Shown here one piece after another: positions 14,444 to 21,932 of a stretch of DNA of 38,896 bases. How positions within the stretch are numbered: the stretch's first letter is position 1; each line of letters starts with the position of its first letter. Origin of the DNA: a virus; IMG/VR virus record IMGVR_UViG_3300026320_000017, positions 1 through 38,896 of that record. The stretch is one strand, 5' to 3'. The position numbers were made by a program, and so were the translations under genes. The notes beneath the pieces were generated by a model that was not told the origin of the DNA, ran no database searches, and saw only the letters and a list, made by a program, of their open reading frames with translations.

Positions 14444-14833
14444 ATGAACCCGAGACTGTTGCTCCCCCTCCTGGTAGCTAGCAGTCTCGCTAGCGCTCAA
14501 GAACTAGATCCCTTGAAAGAGTACCGCTATTGCGGCGCTCCTGATAGGGATAATCAAGGAATGATCCTACGTAGGGATGACGTCTTGATCGCCTTCCAAC
14601 GTATCCATCCTTGCCCCTCTACTGGCCTAACGTCGGGGCCGTGTAGAGGATGGGCTAAGGATCATGTGATCCCCTTATCATGTGGCGGATGCGACTCTGT
14701 TTACAATCTCCAATGGCTCTCTGACGCTCTCAAATCCGCCGGGGGAACCGGCCCCAAAGATAGATGGGAGCGGTTGGTTTATGCCAACAAGAATATCCCC
14801 AACCCCGCCTGTACATTTAGGGTAGTAAGATGA
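14444..14833 (+). CDS. Secreted HNH endonuclease
   Basis: Starting at ATG 14444, the 129-residue protein has a clear signal peptide (MNPRLLLPLLVASSLASAQE, cleavage probably after ASA). The mature part is a small HNH nuclease: DHVIPLSCGGCDSVYNLQWL supplies the His-Asn-type core, with further Cys residues (YRYCGAPD, HPCPSTG, GPCRGW) for disulfides or metal. Such exported nucleases act in the periplasm. In a phage they could degrade DNA of superinfecting phages or released host DNA. A longer reading from 14399 with a non-ATG start is rejected because it would hide the signal peptide. It overlaps the next gene by four bases (ATGA). Confidence 0.8.
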   Translation: MNPRLLLPLLVASSLASAQELDPLKEYRYCGAPDRDNQGMILRRDDVLIAFQRIHPCPSTGLTSGPCRGWAKDHVIPLSCGGCDSVYNLQWLSDALKSAGGTGPKDRWERLVYANKNIPNPACTFRVVR

Positions 14834-15171
14834 AGAGTGATCTTCCCTGGCGCGTCGGCCGCCAGGTCGGCCGCACGATCTACGACGCGCACGACACTCT
14901 GATCGGCGTGATGGACACGCGCGAGATGGCGGCGATGGTGGTCCAAGCGGTCAACGCAACGCCGAGCGGCGATGCCGCTACGCCGAACAAGCATGGAGTG
15001 CGGTTAATTTCACTTGATGAGAAACGTCTCGCGCTATGGCAAGCGATTGAGAGTATCCAAATCGGCAACAAGACCGATGACAAATCGATCATCAATCATT
15101 TGCACGCCGCTGGATACACCATCGTCGGCATCAATGCTGCCAGCCAGTCGAGCGTCAACGGGGAGGCGTGA
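14830..15171 (+). CDS. Conserved phage protein of unknown function
   Basis: This 113-residue protein starts with a motif I associate with many phage hypothetical proteins: WRVGRQVGRTIYDAHDTLIGVMDTREMA, then VVQAVNA. The C-terminal part is Ala/Asn-rich and helical. GC content and codon choice (GCG, CGC, ATC) are clearly higher than in the flanking genes, and this continues to about 15,590, suggesting a recently acquired block. It is coupled to the HNH gene through ATGA and to the next gene through TGATG. I can offer no function. Confidence 0.65.
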   Translation: MKSDLPWRVGRQVGRTIYDAHDTLIGVMDTREMAAMVVQAVNATPSGDAATPNKHGVRLISLDEKRLALWQAIESIQIGNKTDDKSIINHLHAAGYTIVGINAASQSSVNGEA

Positions 15172-15425
15172 TGTCTAGCTTCTGGATGATCGAGCACCCG
15201 ACAGAGCGCCCACACCGGTGGTTGCGCATCGTTGACGACAGCAAATGGGGATGCATTCGTGCCATGCTGACGTGGCACGAAATCCCAGCCCTTTGCATCC
15301 AATTCGCTCGGCGCGACGACGCGGTGCTGTTTCAAAAGCTGCACATCGACTGGTGTGCTCTATCTATTGTCACGGAACACGGCTGGGTGTCGAGCGCCAA
15401 CGGGGAGGATCGCAATGGCAAATGA
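15171..15425 (+). CDS. Small Trp-rich hypothetical protein
   Basis: This 84-residue protein is unrecognised. It contains many Trp, His and Cys (SSFWMIEHPTERPHRWLRIV, LTWHEIPALCIQF, LHIDWCALSIV), perhaps a compact beta protein. The ATG at 15171 shares one base with the preceding stop (TGATG), so coupling rather than a separate ribosome-binding site probably drives it; GTG 15168 is an alternative. The GC-rich composition matches its left neighbour. It overlaps the next gene by 11 bases. Confidence 0.55.
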   Translation: MSSFWMIEHPTERPHRWLRIVDDSKWGCIRAMLTWHEIPALCIQFARRDDAVLFQKLHIDWCALSIVTEHGWVSSANGEDRNGK

Positions 15426-15591
15426 ACCAACCGACGCCGAACTATTCGATCAGCCAGACACAATAGTTTCATGGGGTACGCCGCCAGACAATTGTGCCGC
15501 TACCCGCCGCGCAATCGTGCGCGCTGCCGCTGCGGTCGCTGGAGGCACCTGCCCCTCGAACACCAGCGAAGGGAATCGTGATGACAAATAA
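15415..15591 (+). CDS. Small hypothetical protein
   Basis: This 58-residue protein begins at ATG 15415, preceded by a GGGGAGGA ribosome-binding site; a frame extension back to 15355 is not supported. It is acidic at the start (ANEPTDAELFDQPD) and Ala/Arg-rich later (TRRAIVRAAAAVAGG). No domain is recognised. It lies in the GC-rich small-gene block and overlaps both neighbours slightly, as expected for a compact phage operon. Confidence 0.5.
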   Translation: MANEPTDAELFDQPDTIVSWGTPPDNCAATRRAIVRAAAAVAGGTCPSNTSEGNRDDK

Positions 15592-15805
15592 TGAATTCAC
15601 AATAAGCATTATCGATGGACTTCTCAATCCTTCCCAACTAATGCTTATCGCAGGAGAAATATCTCCCCGGGAGTTACGCACGGTCAAAGCGGTACTGGAG
15701 TATTTGAAAGGGCAAATCAATAATGATTACTCTGAAGGAAATGCAACGGATAGACCGCCTACATCGACATATAATGGAGATATGTACAAAGATAGCCATA
15801 GATAA
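15581..15805 (+). CDS. Small hypothetical protein
   Basis: ATG 15581 opens a 74-residue protein with a conserved-looking N-terminal half (FTISIIDGLLNPSQLMLIAG, then RELRTVKAVLEYLKGQ) suggestive of a small helical fold. The last 25 residues are polar and overlap, in another frame, the start of the next gene. An upstream in-frame extension to 15494 is rejected because it reads through the previous gene. Composition returns to the lower GC of the main genome. Function unknown. Confidence 0.5.
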   Translation: MTNNEFTISIIDGLLNPSQLMLIAGEISPRELRTVKAVLEYLKGQINNDYSEGNATDRPPTSTYNGDMYKDSHR

Positions 15806-15908
15806 AGCTTTCATTTTAGATGAAGAAGATACTAGATGCGACGAAGAGAAGTTGAAGAAACTACAAAGACAATGGATACGAGTATTGTTATCATTAACTC
15901 ATGTATAA
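15723..15908 (+). CDS. Small charged helical protein
   Basis: The 61-residue product is strongly charged and helical (TLKEMQRIDRLHRHIMEICTK, then DEEDTRCDEEKLKKLQRQW). It overlaps the previous gene by 83 bases, which is long for this phage. The start may therefore be the second Met at 15741, which has AAGGA just upstream. No motif is recognised. The 123 bases that follow hold no gene, only a TATACT box near 15960 and a small TCCCC/GGGGA hairpin at 15994-16008. Confidence 0.4.
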   Translation: MITLKEMQRIDRLHRHIMEICTKIAIDKAFILDEEDTRCDEEKLKKLQRQWIRVLLSLTHV

Positions 15909-16031
15909 GTAGTTACCCGGTACCAATAGAAATAAGGCTTCCCCTCAAATAATCCAGAGTATACTAGAATTTCTGTATCCCCCCGCTGATAAATCCCCGT
16001 ATTGGGGAAACGGCATAGGATAGGAGTTGAA

Positions 16032-16679
16032 ATGAAGATTGTTAATAAAGCCACTGGCGAAGAACTGGACGCCAAGAAGTACGCGATGCCTACTAGATCT
16101 TTGGCGGACGTTCCTCTGAAGGTTAACGGCGAAGACGTGGTTGGTAAGACCACAGAGGGTCGAGATCAAAAGTATACGTACTTCCTCTACAAGAACGTTA
16201 GCTTATACATCCCAGGTCACGCCGAACCGAATACTGAGTACGATTTGGATGTGCCCGACGACTTCGGTGCCGACGAGCCCCCGGAAGCTCGCAAGAGCTA
16301 TTACAAGTCCAAGAAAGCTAACGGTGAAGGTGGAGTCGAAGAACTGAACGAGGATGGTTCCATCCCCGCCGGTGGAGGCTCGAACGCTGGGGCTGACGAA
16401 ATGGCGGCTAAGACCGTGGACGAGGGTACGGATCAAGAGCGAGCTGAGACCCCCGACGGCACCGTAACCACGGAACCGGTCAGCGAGCGCGAAGCCCGAA
16501 CTGAAGAAGTGGCTGGGGAGCAAATTACCCCCCACGACGGCCCGGCCGAGGAGCAAAATGGGGCATCCCCGGTAGCTCCGAAGAACCGCAAGAAGAAGAC
16601 AGTGAAGGATGCAGCCGGTGGAGAAGGCGCTGAGGAAAACCAACAAAAGGAAGGCACTGGAGGTGCCGACCTACCTTGA
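16032..16679 (+). CDS. Acidic two-part hypothetical protein
   Basis: ATG 16032 follows an AGGAG ribosome-binding site and gives 215 residues; an upstream TTG at 16002 is less likely. Residues 1-85 look folded (MKIVNKATGEELDAKKYAMP, then YTYFLYKNVSLYIPG). From about residue 90 the protein becomes a disordered, Glu/Ala/Gly/Thr-rich tail that ends with a basic KNRKKKTVKDAAGGEG patch and another acidic run. Highly acidic tails are common in DNA mimics and in phage proteins that bind basic partners, but no family is recognised. It is followed by two hairpins and a tandem repeat, so the transcript may be interrupted here. Confidence 0.65.
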   Translation: MKIVNKATGEELDAKKYAMPTRSLADVPLKVNGEDVVGKTTEGRDQKYTYFLYKNVSLYIPGHAEPNTEYDLDVPDDFGADEPPEARKSYYKSKKANGEGGVEELNEDGSIPAGGGSNAGADEMAAKTVDEGTDQERAETPDGTVTTEPVSEREARTEEVAGEQITPHDGPAEEQNGASPVAPKNRKKKTVKDAAGGEGAEENQQKEGTGGADLP

Positions 16680-16698
16680 ACTCCTGTGGGTTAGGGGT

Positions 16699-16766
16699 AG
16701 AGTCGTGGCCTGACTCTTAAATAAATTGGCCCGGAGCCCCTTCAGGCAGATGCTTCGAAGGGGCTC
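16699..16766 (+). terminator. Two hairpins after the 16032 gene
   Basis: A small stem AGAGTC/GACTCT (16699-16704 and 16712-16717) precedes a 10-bp stem GAGCCCCTTC/GAAGGGGCTC (16734-16743 and 16757-16766) with a 13-base loop. No T-run follows the second, which instead abuts the 7-bp tandem repeat. A pause/terminator or processing site is possible. Confidence 0.5.
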
Positions 16767-16770
16767 ACGT

Positions 16771-16812
16771 TATACATTATACATTATACATTATACATTA
16801 TACATTATACAT
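16771..16812 (+). repeat. Six perfect TATACAT repeats abutting a start codon
   Basis: TATACAT is repeated six times without error at 16771-16812, and the start codon of the next gene is at 16814 inside a partial seventh copy (TATGGAA). No Shine-Dalgarno sequence lies between the repeat and the ATG. Each unit resembles a -10 box. Confidence 0.9.
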
Positions 16813-16813
16813 T

Positions 16814-17170
16814 ATGGAACTGCTTTCGCGTATTTATGAGCTCAATCGTGAGCGCGCTAAACTCTCCAAGCAAGTGCGAATCTTGGAAGAGACTGAGAAA
16901 AAGCTCATAGACGAGCTTCTCAAGACCCATAAGGATTCCTTCATTGAATCCGGCTACGCGGTCAATATCGCACGTACCGAAGAACCCTTTGTAGACCATT
17001 GGCCCTCACTAATGGCTCATATCAAAGAGACTGGCGACATCGACTTGTTCGAGAAGCGCCTGCTTAAAAGCGCTGCCAAGCTCCGCTTGGAGGAGGGGGT
17101 TACTCTCCCCGGCGTCATCACTGTAGAAAAGACCAAAGTTAGTGTAGAGTTAACCAAGGAACGAGCATGA
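16814..17170 (+). CDS. Conserved-type phage coiled-coil protein
   Basis: The protein has 118 residues. Residues 1-45 form a coiled coil (LSRIYELNRERAKLSKQVRI, then LEETEKKLIDELLKTHKD). A globular part follows with 'ESGYAVNIARTEEPFVDHWPSL', 'DLFEKRLLKSAAKLRLEEG' and 'LPGVITVEKTKVSV'. I recall similar small proteins, with the LPGV ending, in phage replication modules, but without a function. Translation initiation is odd because only heptanucleotide repeats precede the ATG. The stop overlaps the next start (ATGA). Roles such as nuclease inhibition or recombination accessory are possible guesses only. Confidence 0.65.
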   Translation: MELLSRIYELNRERAKLSKQVRILEETEKKLIDELLKTHKDSFIESGYAVNIARTEEPFVDHWPSLMAHIKETGDIDLFEKRLLKSAAKLRLEEGVTLPGVITVEKTKVSVELTKERA

Positions 17171-17526
17171 AAATCAAGACCGCTGACCTGATCGGCGACC
17201 CGCTCGACTGGGCGGTGGCCACGTGCGAAACAGTCGCGCCTGTCGGGAGCTTTCTCGACAACCTCACTGTTCATCCGGTGTTTCTCCAGAACTTCAAGCC
17301 ATCTACCGACTGGTCCCAAGGCGGCCCGATCATCGAGCGCGAACGGATCCACATCTGCCCCGTCTACTTCAACGGGAAAGCGGCGACCGAGGCGTGGCTC
17401 GGGGAAGGGCTGGGCCGGCATCAGACGTATCGCGGCCCCACCCCGTTGATCGCAATCATGCGTTGCTTCGTCGCGTCCAAGCTGGGCGACGAAGTAGACG
17501 TGCCTGAAGAGTTAACCAAGGAATAA
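17167..17526 (+). CDS. DUF2591-type phage protein
   Basis: The protein has 119 residues and carries the landmarks of the DUF2591 family: MKIKTADLIGDPLDWAVATC at the start, STDWSQGGPIIERERI in the centre, and GPTPLIAIMRCFVASKLGDEV near the end. The family is widespread in phages and prophages and its biochemical role is unknown. The gene is GC-richer and host-like in codon use compared with its neighbours, consistent with frequent exchange of this gene between phages. It is coupled to the upstream gene by ATGA and followed closely by a GTG-started gene. Confidence 0.85.
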   Translation: MKIKTADLIGDPLDWAVATCETVAPVGSFLDNLTVHPVFLQNFKPSTDWSQGGPIIERERIHICPVYFNGKAATEAWLGEGLGRHQTYRGPTPLIAIMRCFVASKLGDEVDVPEELTKE

Positions 17527-17528
17527 TC

Positions 17529-18467
17529 GTGGACGATCCTAAGAAACTCACCAAAGTAGCCCCTCAACCAATGAAAGGAATTGACGTGGGAAGTAAACCT
17601 GAAGATGTCACCCCGAAAGGGGAAACACCACCTAAGGTGGAAGAGAAAAAGCCTGGGGGCCAAGTTGTACACTGGAAGGACCGCATGTCCTCGCTAGTAG
17701 GGCAGACTCAACAAGCTGAGAAGCCGGCCGGGGGACTCATTTCCCTCAAGGGTGGGAGGATGTCCTACGGGGATGAATTGCTCCCCGGCGATAAAATCAA
17801 CGCAATCTTGATCGACTATCGCAAGGATAATGAGTTCTTCCCCGACAAGTACGATGCATCTAAGCCCCCGGTCAGTCCGGTATGCTTTGCTATTACTCGT
17901 GCTGATCCCAATGAACCTCAATCTCCGTGGATCCCGATCAATGGGACGGATGTCCCAGAGGGAGCTATGGAAGATGGCGATTTTTACACCGAAGCCGAAA
18001 AGCCCCAAGTAGAATCTGGGTCTACTTGCGAAGATTGTCCCCGTAATGAATGGGGGAGCGATCTGGGCGGGGGCCGGGGGAAGGCATGTAAGACTAGCAG
18101 ACGCCTTCACGTACTCGCGGCCGACGATTGCGCTACGGTCCAGGGAGTATCTAGAACTACCATGGCTTCTATGGTCCTCCCCGCCACCAGTGTGGATAAC
18201 TTCTCCAAGTTTATTAACCAAACTTCTAACGTACTCAAAACCCCGTACTTTGGAGTTAAGGTGGAGGTTAGCGTTAAACCGCATCCGAAGTTCTTGTTCC
18301 AAGTTCACTTTAAGATTTTGGAACAAATTACGGATGAGGACATTCTCGAAGCGCTTATGAATCGTCACGAAAAGCAATCTCAAAAGATTATTAGCTTCCC
18401 CAAGAATAGCGAGCGGGGGGAACAAGCAGATGCCGCTCGGGTTAATCGTGGATCTAGTAAATACTGA
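17529..18467 (+). CDS. Conserved phage protein with Cys cluster (possible ssDNA-binding/replication factor)
   Basis: The 312-residue protein starts at GTG 17529 after an AAGGA site. The first ~50 residues are disordered and Lys/Pro-rich. A core from residue ~70 (GGRMSYGDELLPGDKINAILID) leads to a Cys cluster STCEDCPRNEWGSDLGGGRG followed by KACKTSRRL, which could hold zinc. A later beta-rich part (FGVKVEVSVKPHPKFLFQV) and a basic/polar tail complete it. I recall comparable proteins in replication modules of podo- and siphoviruses, so a ssDNA-binding or recombination role is conceivable. No firm family name can be given. Confidence 0.6.
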   Translation: MDDPKKLTKVAPQPMKGIDVGSKPEDVTPKGETPPKVEEKKPGGQVVHWKDRMSSLVGQTQQAEKPAGGLISLKGGRMSYGDELLPGDKINAILIDYRKDNEFFPDKYDASKPPVSPVCFAITRADPNEPQSPWIPINGTDVPEGAMEDGDFYTEAEKPQVESGSTCEDCPRNEWGSDLGGGRGKACKTSRRLHVLAADDCATVQGVSRTTMASMVLPATSVDNFSKFINQTSNVLKTPYFGVKVEVSVKPHPKFLFQVHFKILEQITDEDILEALMNRHEKQSQKIISFPKNSERGEQADAARVNRGSSKY

Positions 18468-18477
18468 AAGGATTATG

Positions 18478-18708
18478 ATGACCGAACGAGAACTGACTTT
18501 TGGAGAAAAAGCCGTGGGGTTAACTTTCAATCCTAGCGGAGACGGAAACGTACATTTGATTAAGCAAGTTTTCGCAGCCGCTATCGATCAAATGGATAAG
18601 TTGCGTATCAATGCTACCAATAACGAAGTAAAGCGGATGCTATCTGTTGCGATTACAGAAACCCAAACTGCGCAGATGTGGGCCGTTAAAGCTATTACCT
18701 GGAAGTAG
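18478..18708 (+). CDS. acb2: Acb2-like anti-CBASS cyclic nucleotide sponge
   Basis: The 76-residue protein matches the Acb2/Vs.4 (DUF7681-type) pattern. There is an N-terminal VGLTFNPSGDGNVHLIKQVF, a helix with AAAIDQMDKL, and the terminal ITETQTAQMWAVKAITWK, where AQMWAVKA is the most conserved part as I remember it. Known Acb2 proteins form hexamers that bind and hide cyclic di- and trinucleotides made by CBASS (and Thoeris signals in some cases), protecting the phage. ATG 18478 is preferred over 18475 because of spacing from AAAGGA. Identification is from motif memory, with no search done. Confidence 0.75.
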   Translation: MTERELTFGEKAVGLTFNPSGDGNVHLIKQVFAAAIDQMDKLRINATNNEVKRMLSVAITETQTAQMWAVKAITWK

Positions 18709-18719
18709 CAAAATAAATA

Positions 18720-18751
18720 TCCCCGGTTACACCCGGGGTTCAACGTATAAT
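18720..18751 (+). promoter_or_regulatory. Hairpin plus TATAAT box before the 18779 gene
   Basis: CCCCGG-TTACAC-CCGGGG (18721-18738) is followed by TTCAACG and TATAAT at 18746-18751, then AGAATCGTACTAACC. The hairpin overlaps the expected -35, so it may be an operator or the terminator of the upstream unit. ATAATAGAAT recurs at 24077 ahead of another gene. Confidence 0.45.
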
Positions 18752-18778
18752 AGAATCGTACTAACCTTGGAGAAAATA

Positions 18779-19141
18779 ATGAAATTAGAAGATATTGAAG
18801 GCATTGAAGGCATTGAAATTTACAGTCTAGGTGATCTCAGCCCAGAGAATTTGCACAGATTGATGGATAGATTATTGGAAGAGAAAAATCCCAAATCTAG
18901 GTTCACTGGCCGTACTTTGAACGATCTCAAGAAAATTCCTATTGAAGAACGGAAGAAATTTTGGCAAGAGGAATTTGAAACTGCTCAAAAGACGTGGATA
19001 AAACATGACTCTAAGATGAGAAGCATGTTCGATGTATTGCTCACGGCTAACGAAGTTGGCGAACTGAACAATAAGAACTTAAAAGTGAAAGAAGCAGTCG
19101 AGTTTATCAATAAGTCTTTCTCAGAGATTGAAGAGGAATGA
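18779..19141 (+). CDS. Charged helical protein upstream of DNA polymerase
   Basis: ATG 18779 with a GGAG ribosome-binding site gives a 120-residue, Glu/Lys-rich helical protein. Near the N-terminus a tandem repeat at DNA and protein level (IEGIEGIE, from repeated GGCATTGAA) is visible, probably a recent slippage product. Later parts (LEEKNPKSRFTGRTLNDLKK, then KKFWQEEFETAQKTWIKHDS) have no known motif. It is separated from the polymerase gene by three bases and likely co-transcribed with it. A polymerase accessory role would be inference from position only. Confidence 0.6.
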   Translation: MKLEDIEGIEGIEIYSLGDLSPENLHRLMDRLLEEKNPKSRFTGRTLNDLKKIPIEERKKFWQEEFETAQKTWIKHDSKMRSMFDVLLTANEVGELNNKNLKVKEAVEFINKSFSEIEEE

Positions 19142-19144
19142 TTT

Positions 19145-20938
19145 ATGCCGGTCGTCATAGATTTCGAGACGGCCCCTATTATCAACGGGTCGGGGGTAGC
19201 TCCCCAGCCAGTTGGTGTTGCTATTCAACATTTGGGTAAACCATCAACATATTACAGCTGGGGACACCCGGGGAAGAATAGCCATACTTATGAGCAAGCT
19301 CGGCGAGCTCTAGGACAAGTATGGGGTAGCGGGGAAACCCTCATTTTCCATAACGCCAAATTTGATATTAGCGTAGCCGTGGAACATATGGGTCTAGAAT
19401 GGCCAAAGAAATTTGAAGATACAATGTATATGTTGTATCTATATAATCCCATAGCTACCACCCTATCCCTCAAGCCTAACAGTGAACTATTGCTGGGGAT
19501 GCCCCCCGAAGAGCAAAACAAAGTTCGAGATTGGCTTAAGTTTAACTTCAAAGGCCCATTTGTCTTAGACCATAAAACGGTAACAGACAATAACTTCGGG
19601 GCATATATCAGTTATGCCCCCGCTTCTATTGTCGGCCCCTACGCTCAGGGCGACGTTATCCGCACGGGGAAGATGTACGAGTTTTTGCTCCCCGATATAC
19701 AAAAGCGTAATATGTGGGAAGCGTATCAGCGCGAAATATACATGACCCGTATTGGTTATGAAATGGAATCGGTAGGGGTTAGAGTTGATCGATTCGCGCT
19801 TCAACGGGATTTAGTGAAGTACGAGGCTATCTATCTACAAGTAACCGAGCAACTTCGGAAGTACTTAGGAGACATAGACTTTGACAAGCCTACGCAAGTC
19901 GCTAGAGCGCTCGAAGCGTCCGTCCTAGCGGACCCCCTACCCCTAACCCCGAAGGGCCGTCTATCGACTGCAGCAAAGGCTCTAGACGGTGCCGTAAAAG
20001 ATCGAGGACTCCTCCGCGCGCTACGCTATCGGGCTACTCTCAAGACTCTCATTAGTACATTCTTTAAGAATTGGATTAAATTCTCGGCCAGGGACGGGTA
20101 TGTCCACCCCAGCTGGAACCAAGTTCGTGGGGAAGCATATGGAACCCGTACTGGACGATTTAGTTGTTCAGAACCTAACTTCCAAAACGTACCTACTGAA
20201 TTTGACGATCCAGTTATGGAAGGATTAGACATAGCCTTCATGCGTCAATATATTCTCCCCGATGAGGGAGAGGTGATAGTCCCGGCGGATTACAATGGCC
20301 AAGAAATGCGGATATTGGCTCACTTTGCTGAGGGGAGAGCACTTGAAATCTATCAAACTGACCCTCGCGCAGATTTCCATGAAGTAGCTGCTCGATTAGT
20401 CAATGAAGTTAGCGGACTCTCCATTAAGAGAAAACAAGCTAAAATTACAGGATTCTCTCTTATCTATGGAGCAGGAATTCAAGCCCTAGCTATTCAACTC
20501 GGAGTTGTTTTTGAAGAAGCAAGAGCAATTAAAAATGCTTACCTCAAAGCTATCCCCGGATTGGCCGACTTCCAGGATACATTTAACTATCGCAGCGAAG
20601 TCCGAACTTGGGGAGGTCGCATTATCCCTGTTGAACCCCCAAAGATGTTCAATGATGCTCTTTGGAACTTCAATTATAAACTTTGTAACTATCTTATTCA
20701 AGGGTCTGCCGCGGACCAAACCAAAGAATCCATGATTCGCTACGATGCAACTAGTGAGAATGGCAATATTCTTATGACAGTTCACGACGAATTAGTCATT
20801 AGTTGTCCCGAGGATAAACTCAAGACAGAAGTACCTATCTTGAAGGAAGCTATGGAGAAACAACCTCGTTGGGATTGTCCCTTTGTAGCTGAAGTCGAAT
20901 ATGGGAATAACTGGCACGACCTAAGAGCCTATCAATGA
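19145..20938 (+). CDS. polA: DNA polymerase, family A with proofreading domain
   Basis: The protein has 597 residues. The 3'-5' exonuclease domain shows Exo I VIDFETAP (residues 4-11), Exo II FHNAKFD and Exo III YAQGD. The polymerase domain has motif A PADYNGQEMRILAHFAEG, motif B KRKQAKITGFSLIYGAG and motif C MTVHDELVI. In motif A, Asn-Gly replaces the common Ser-Gln, and Met the common Leu, around the catalytic Asp. It lacks a 5' nuclease domain, as T7-like polymerases do. It replicates the phage genome and, given the neighbouring genes, probably uses hydroxymethyl-dUTP. It overlaps the next gene by four bases. Confidence 0.95.
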   Translation: MPVVIDFETAPIINGSGVAPQPVGVAIQHLGKPSTYYSWGHPGKNSHTYEQARRALGQVWGSGETLIFHNAKFDISVAVEHMGLEWPKKFEDTMYMLYLYNPIATTLSLKPNSELLLGMPPEEQNKVRDWLKFNFKGPFVLDHKTVTDNNFGAYISYAPASIVGPYAQGDVIRTGKMYEFLLPDIQKRNMWEAYQREIYMTRIGYEMESVGVRVDRFALQRDLVKYEAIYLQVTEQLRKYLGDIDFDKPTQVARALEASVLADPLPLTPKGRLSTAAKALDGAVKDRGLLRALRYRATLKTLISTFFKNWIKFSARDGYVHPSWNQVRGEAYGTRTGRFSCSEPNFQNVPTEFDDPVMEGLDIAFMRQYILPDEGEVIVPADYNGQEMRILAHFAEGRALEIYQTDPRADFHEVAARLVNEVSGLSIKRKQAKITGFSLIYGAGIQALAIQLGVVFEEARAIKNAYLKAIPGLADFQDTFNYRSEVRTWGGRIIPVEPPKMFNDALWNFNYKLCNYLIQGSAADQTKESMIRYDATSENGNILMTVHDELVISCPEDKLKTEVPILKEAMEKQPRWDCPFVAEVEYGNNWHDLRAYQ

Positions 20939-21603
20939 ACCGTCCTTCACGTTGGTCCTACTCTGCCCTTAGCACTTGGCAGGAATGTCCTGCTAAGTAC
21001 AGCTATTCCTATATATATAAACTCCCTTGGCCAGAAAGCCCCCAGATGATGCGGGGGAGCAGATTGCATAAACTAGCTGAGGACTATATCAATGAACCAG
21101 CTATGCCGGTTCCCTATGATTTGAAGAAAATTGGTCGGATCATAGATGATTTTCGTAACAAAGGGGCCAAGGCGGAGGAAACTTGGCTAATAGATGCGGA
21201 TTGGCTATATACTGAAGACATAGGGAAAGCCAAGTGTAAGGCAATTATTGATTTACATTATATAGATGGGGACGTACTACATGTCGTCGACTACAAATCA
21301 GGACGAGAATACCCATCGCATAGGGATCAATTGGAGCTTTATTCCATATTGGGGTTGCTCAAGTACCCACAAGCGAAACGGGCAGAAAGTGCGGCAGTTT
21401 ACATCGACGGGGGCTATACAGGGATGGAAAGCTCCATTATTCGTCCTATGCTCCCCATTCTTATACAATCTTGGAGGGAACAAGCCCAAAGTATGGAAGC
21501 TGACCAAGACTTCATCGCTAAGCCCGGAAGCGCTTGCCGCTGGTGTCCGTATGCGAAAAGCGCGGGAGGTCCATGCCAAGAATCGGCTAAAGCTGGATTC
21601 TAA
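20935..21603 (+). CDS. RecB/Cas4-like PD-(D/E)XK nuclease with Cys cluster
   Basis: The protein has 222 residues. It has the PDDEXK_1 layout: SYSALSTWQECPAKYSYSYI at the N-terminus, GSRLHKLAEDYI (the His motif), KCKAIIDLHYIDGDVLHVVDYKSG carrying the Asp and DYK catalytic residues, and RDQLELY as motif QhxxY. One N-terminal Cys (ECPAKY) and three C-terminal Cys (CRWCPY, then PCQ) could hold an iron-sulphur cluster as in Cas4 and AddB. It is coupled to polA through ATGA, suggesting exonuclease work in phage recombination or host DNA degradation. Confidence 0.85.
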   Translation: MNRPSRWSYSALSTWQECPAKYSYSYIYKLPWPESPQMMRGSRLHKLAEDYINEPAMPVPYDLKKIGRIIDDFRNKGAKAEETWLIDADWLYTEDIGKAKCKAIIDLHYIDGDVLHVVDYKSGREYPSHRDQLELYSILGLLKYPQAKRAESAAVYIDGGYTGMESSIIRPMLPILIQSWREQAQSMEADQDFIAKPGSACRWCPYAKSAGGPCQESAKAGF

Positions 21604-21605
21604 CT

Positions 21606-21932
21606 ATGTTGGAGAAGTCGGTTGAACAAGATAACGTAGAGTTTGCGCGCACTCTACGGATTATCTCCAGGAAGTTAAACTTCCATGGGGAAAGATCTTG
21701 GCCTGATCGATTGTTCCTCTTCAAAGGTTCTACGTTATTCATAGAGTATAAGCGTCCCAAAGAGAAGCCGACTCCACTACAGTTGTTTAATCACGAATCA
21801 CTTCGTAAGCAAGGCTTTACGGTCCATGTGGTCGACGACAAAAAGATCGGCCGCAAACTCATAAAGGAATGGTATGACTCAGTTAGTAGAGAAGTGGCAA
21901 GACTTCGCCCAAATATTGATCAAGACCAATGA
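21606..21932 (+). CDS. VRR-NUC domain nuclease
   Basis: The protein has 108 residues, the usual size of stand-alone phage VRR-NUC proteins. The core shows the signature in order: SWPDRLFLFKGSTLFIEYKRP, KPTPLQLFNHESLRKQGFTV, then HVVDD. The PD and E-x-K residues form the metal site of this PD-(D/E)XK branch, which acts on branched or flapped DNA. It follows the RecB-like nuclease by two bases and overlaps the start of the next gene by 59 bases, so all three are probably translated together. A role in resolving replication or recombination intermediates is inferred. Confidence 0.88.
   Translation: MLEKSVEQDNVEFARTLRIISRKLNFHGERSWPDRLFLFKGSTLFIEYKRPKEKPTPLQLFNHESLRKQGFTVHVVDDKKIGRKLIKEWYDSVSREVARLRPNIDQDQ

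Noticed and set aside
15494-15580. Upstream extension of the 15581 gene
   Set aside because: It would read through the coding part of the previous gene from a weak start, while ATG 15581 is well placed.
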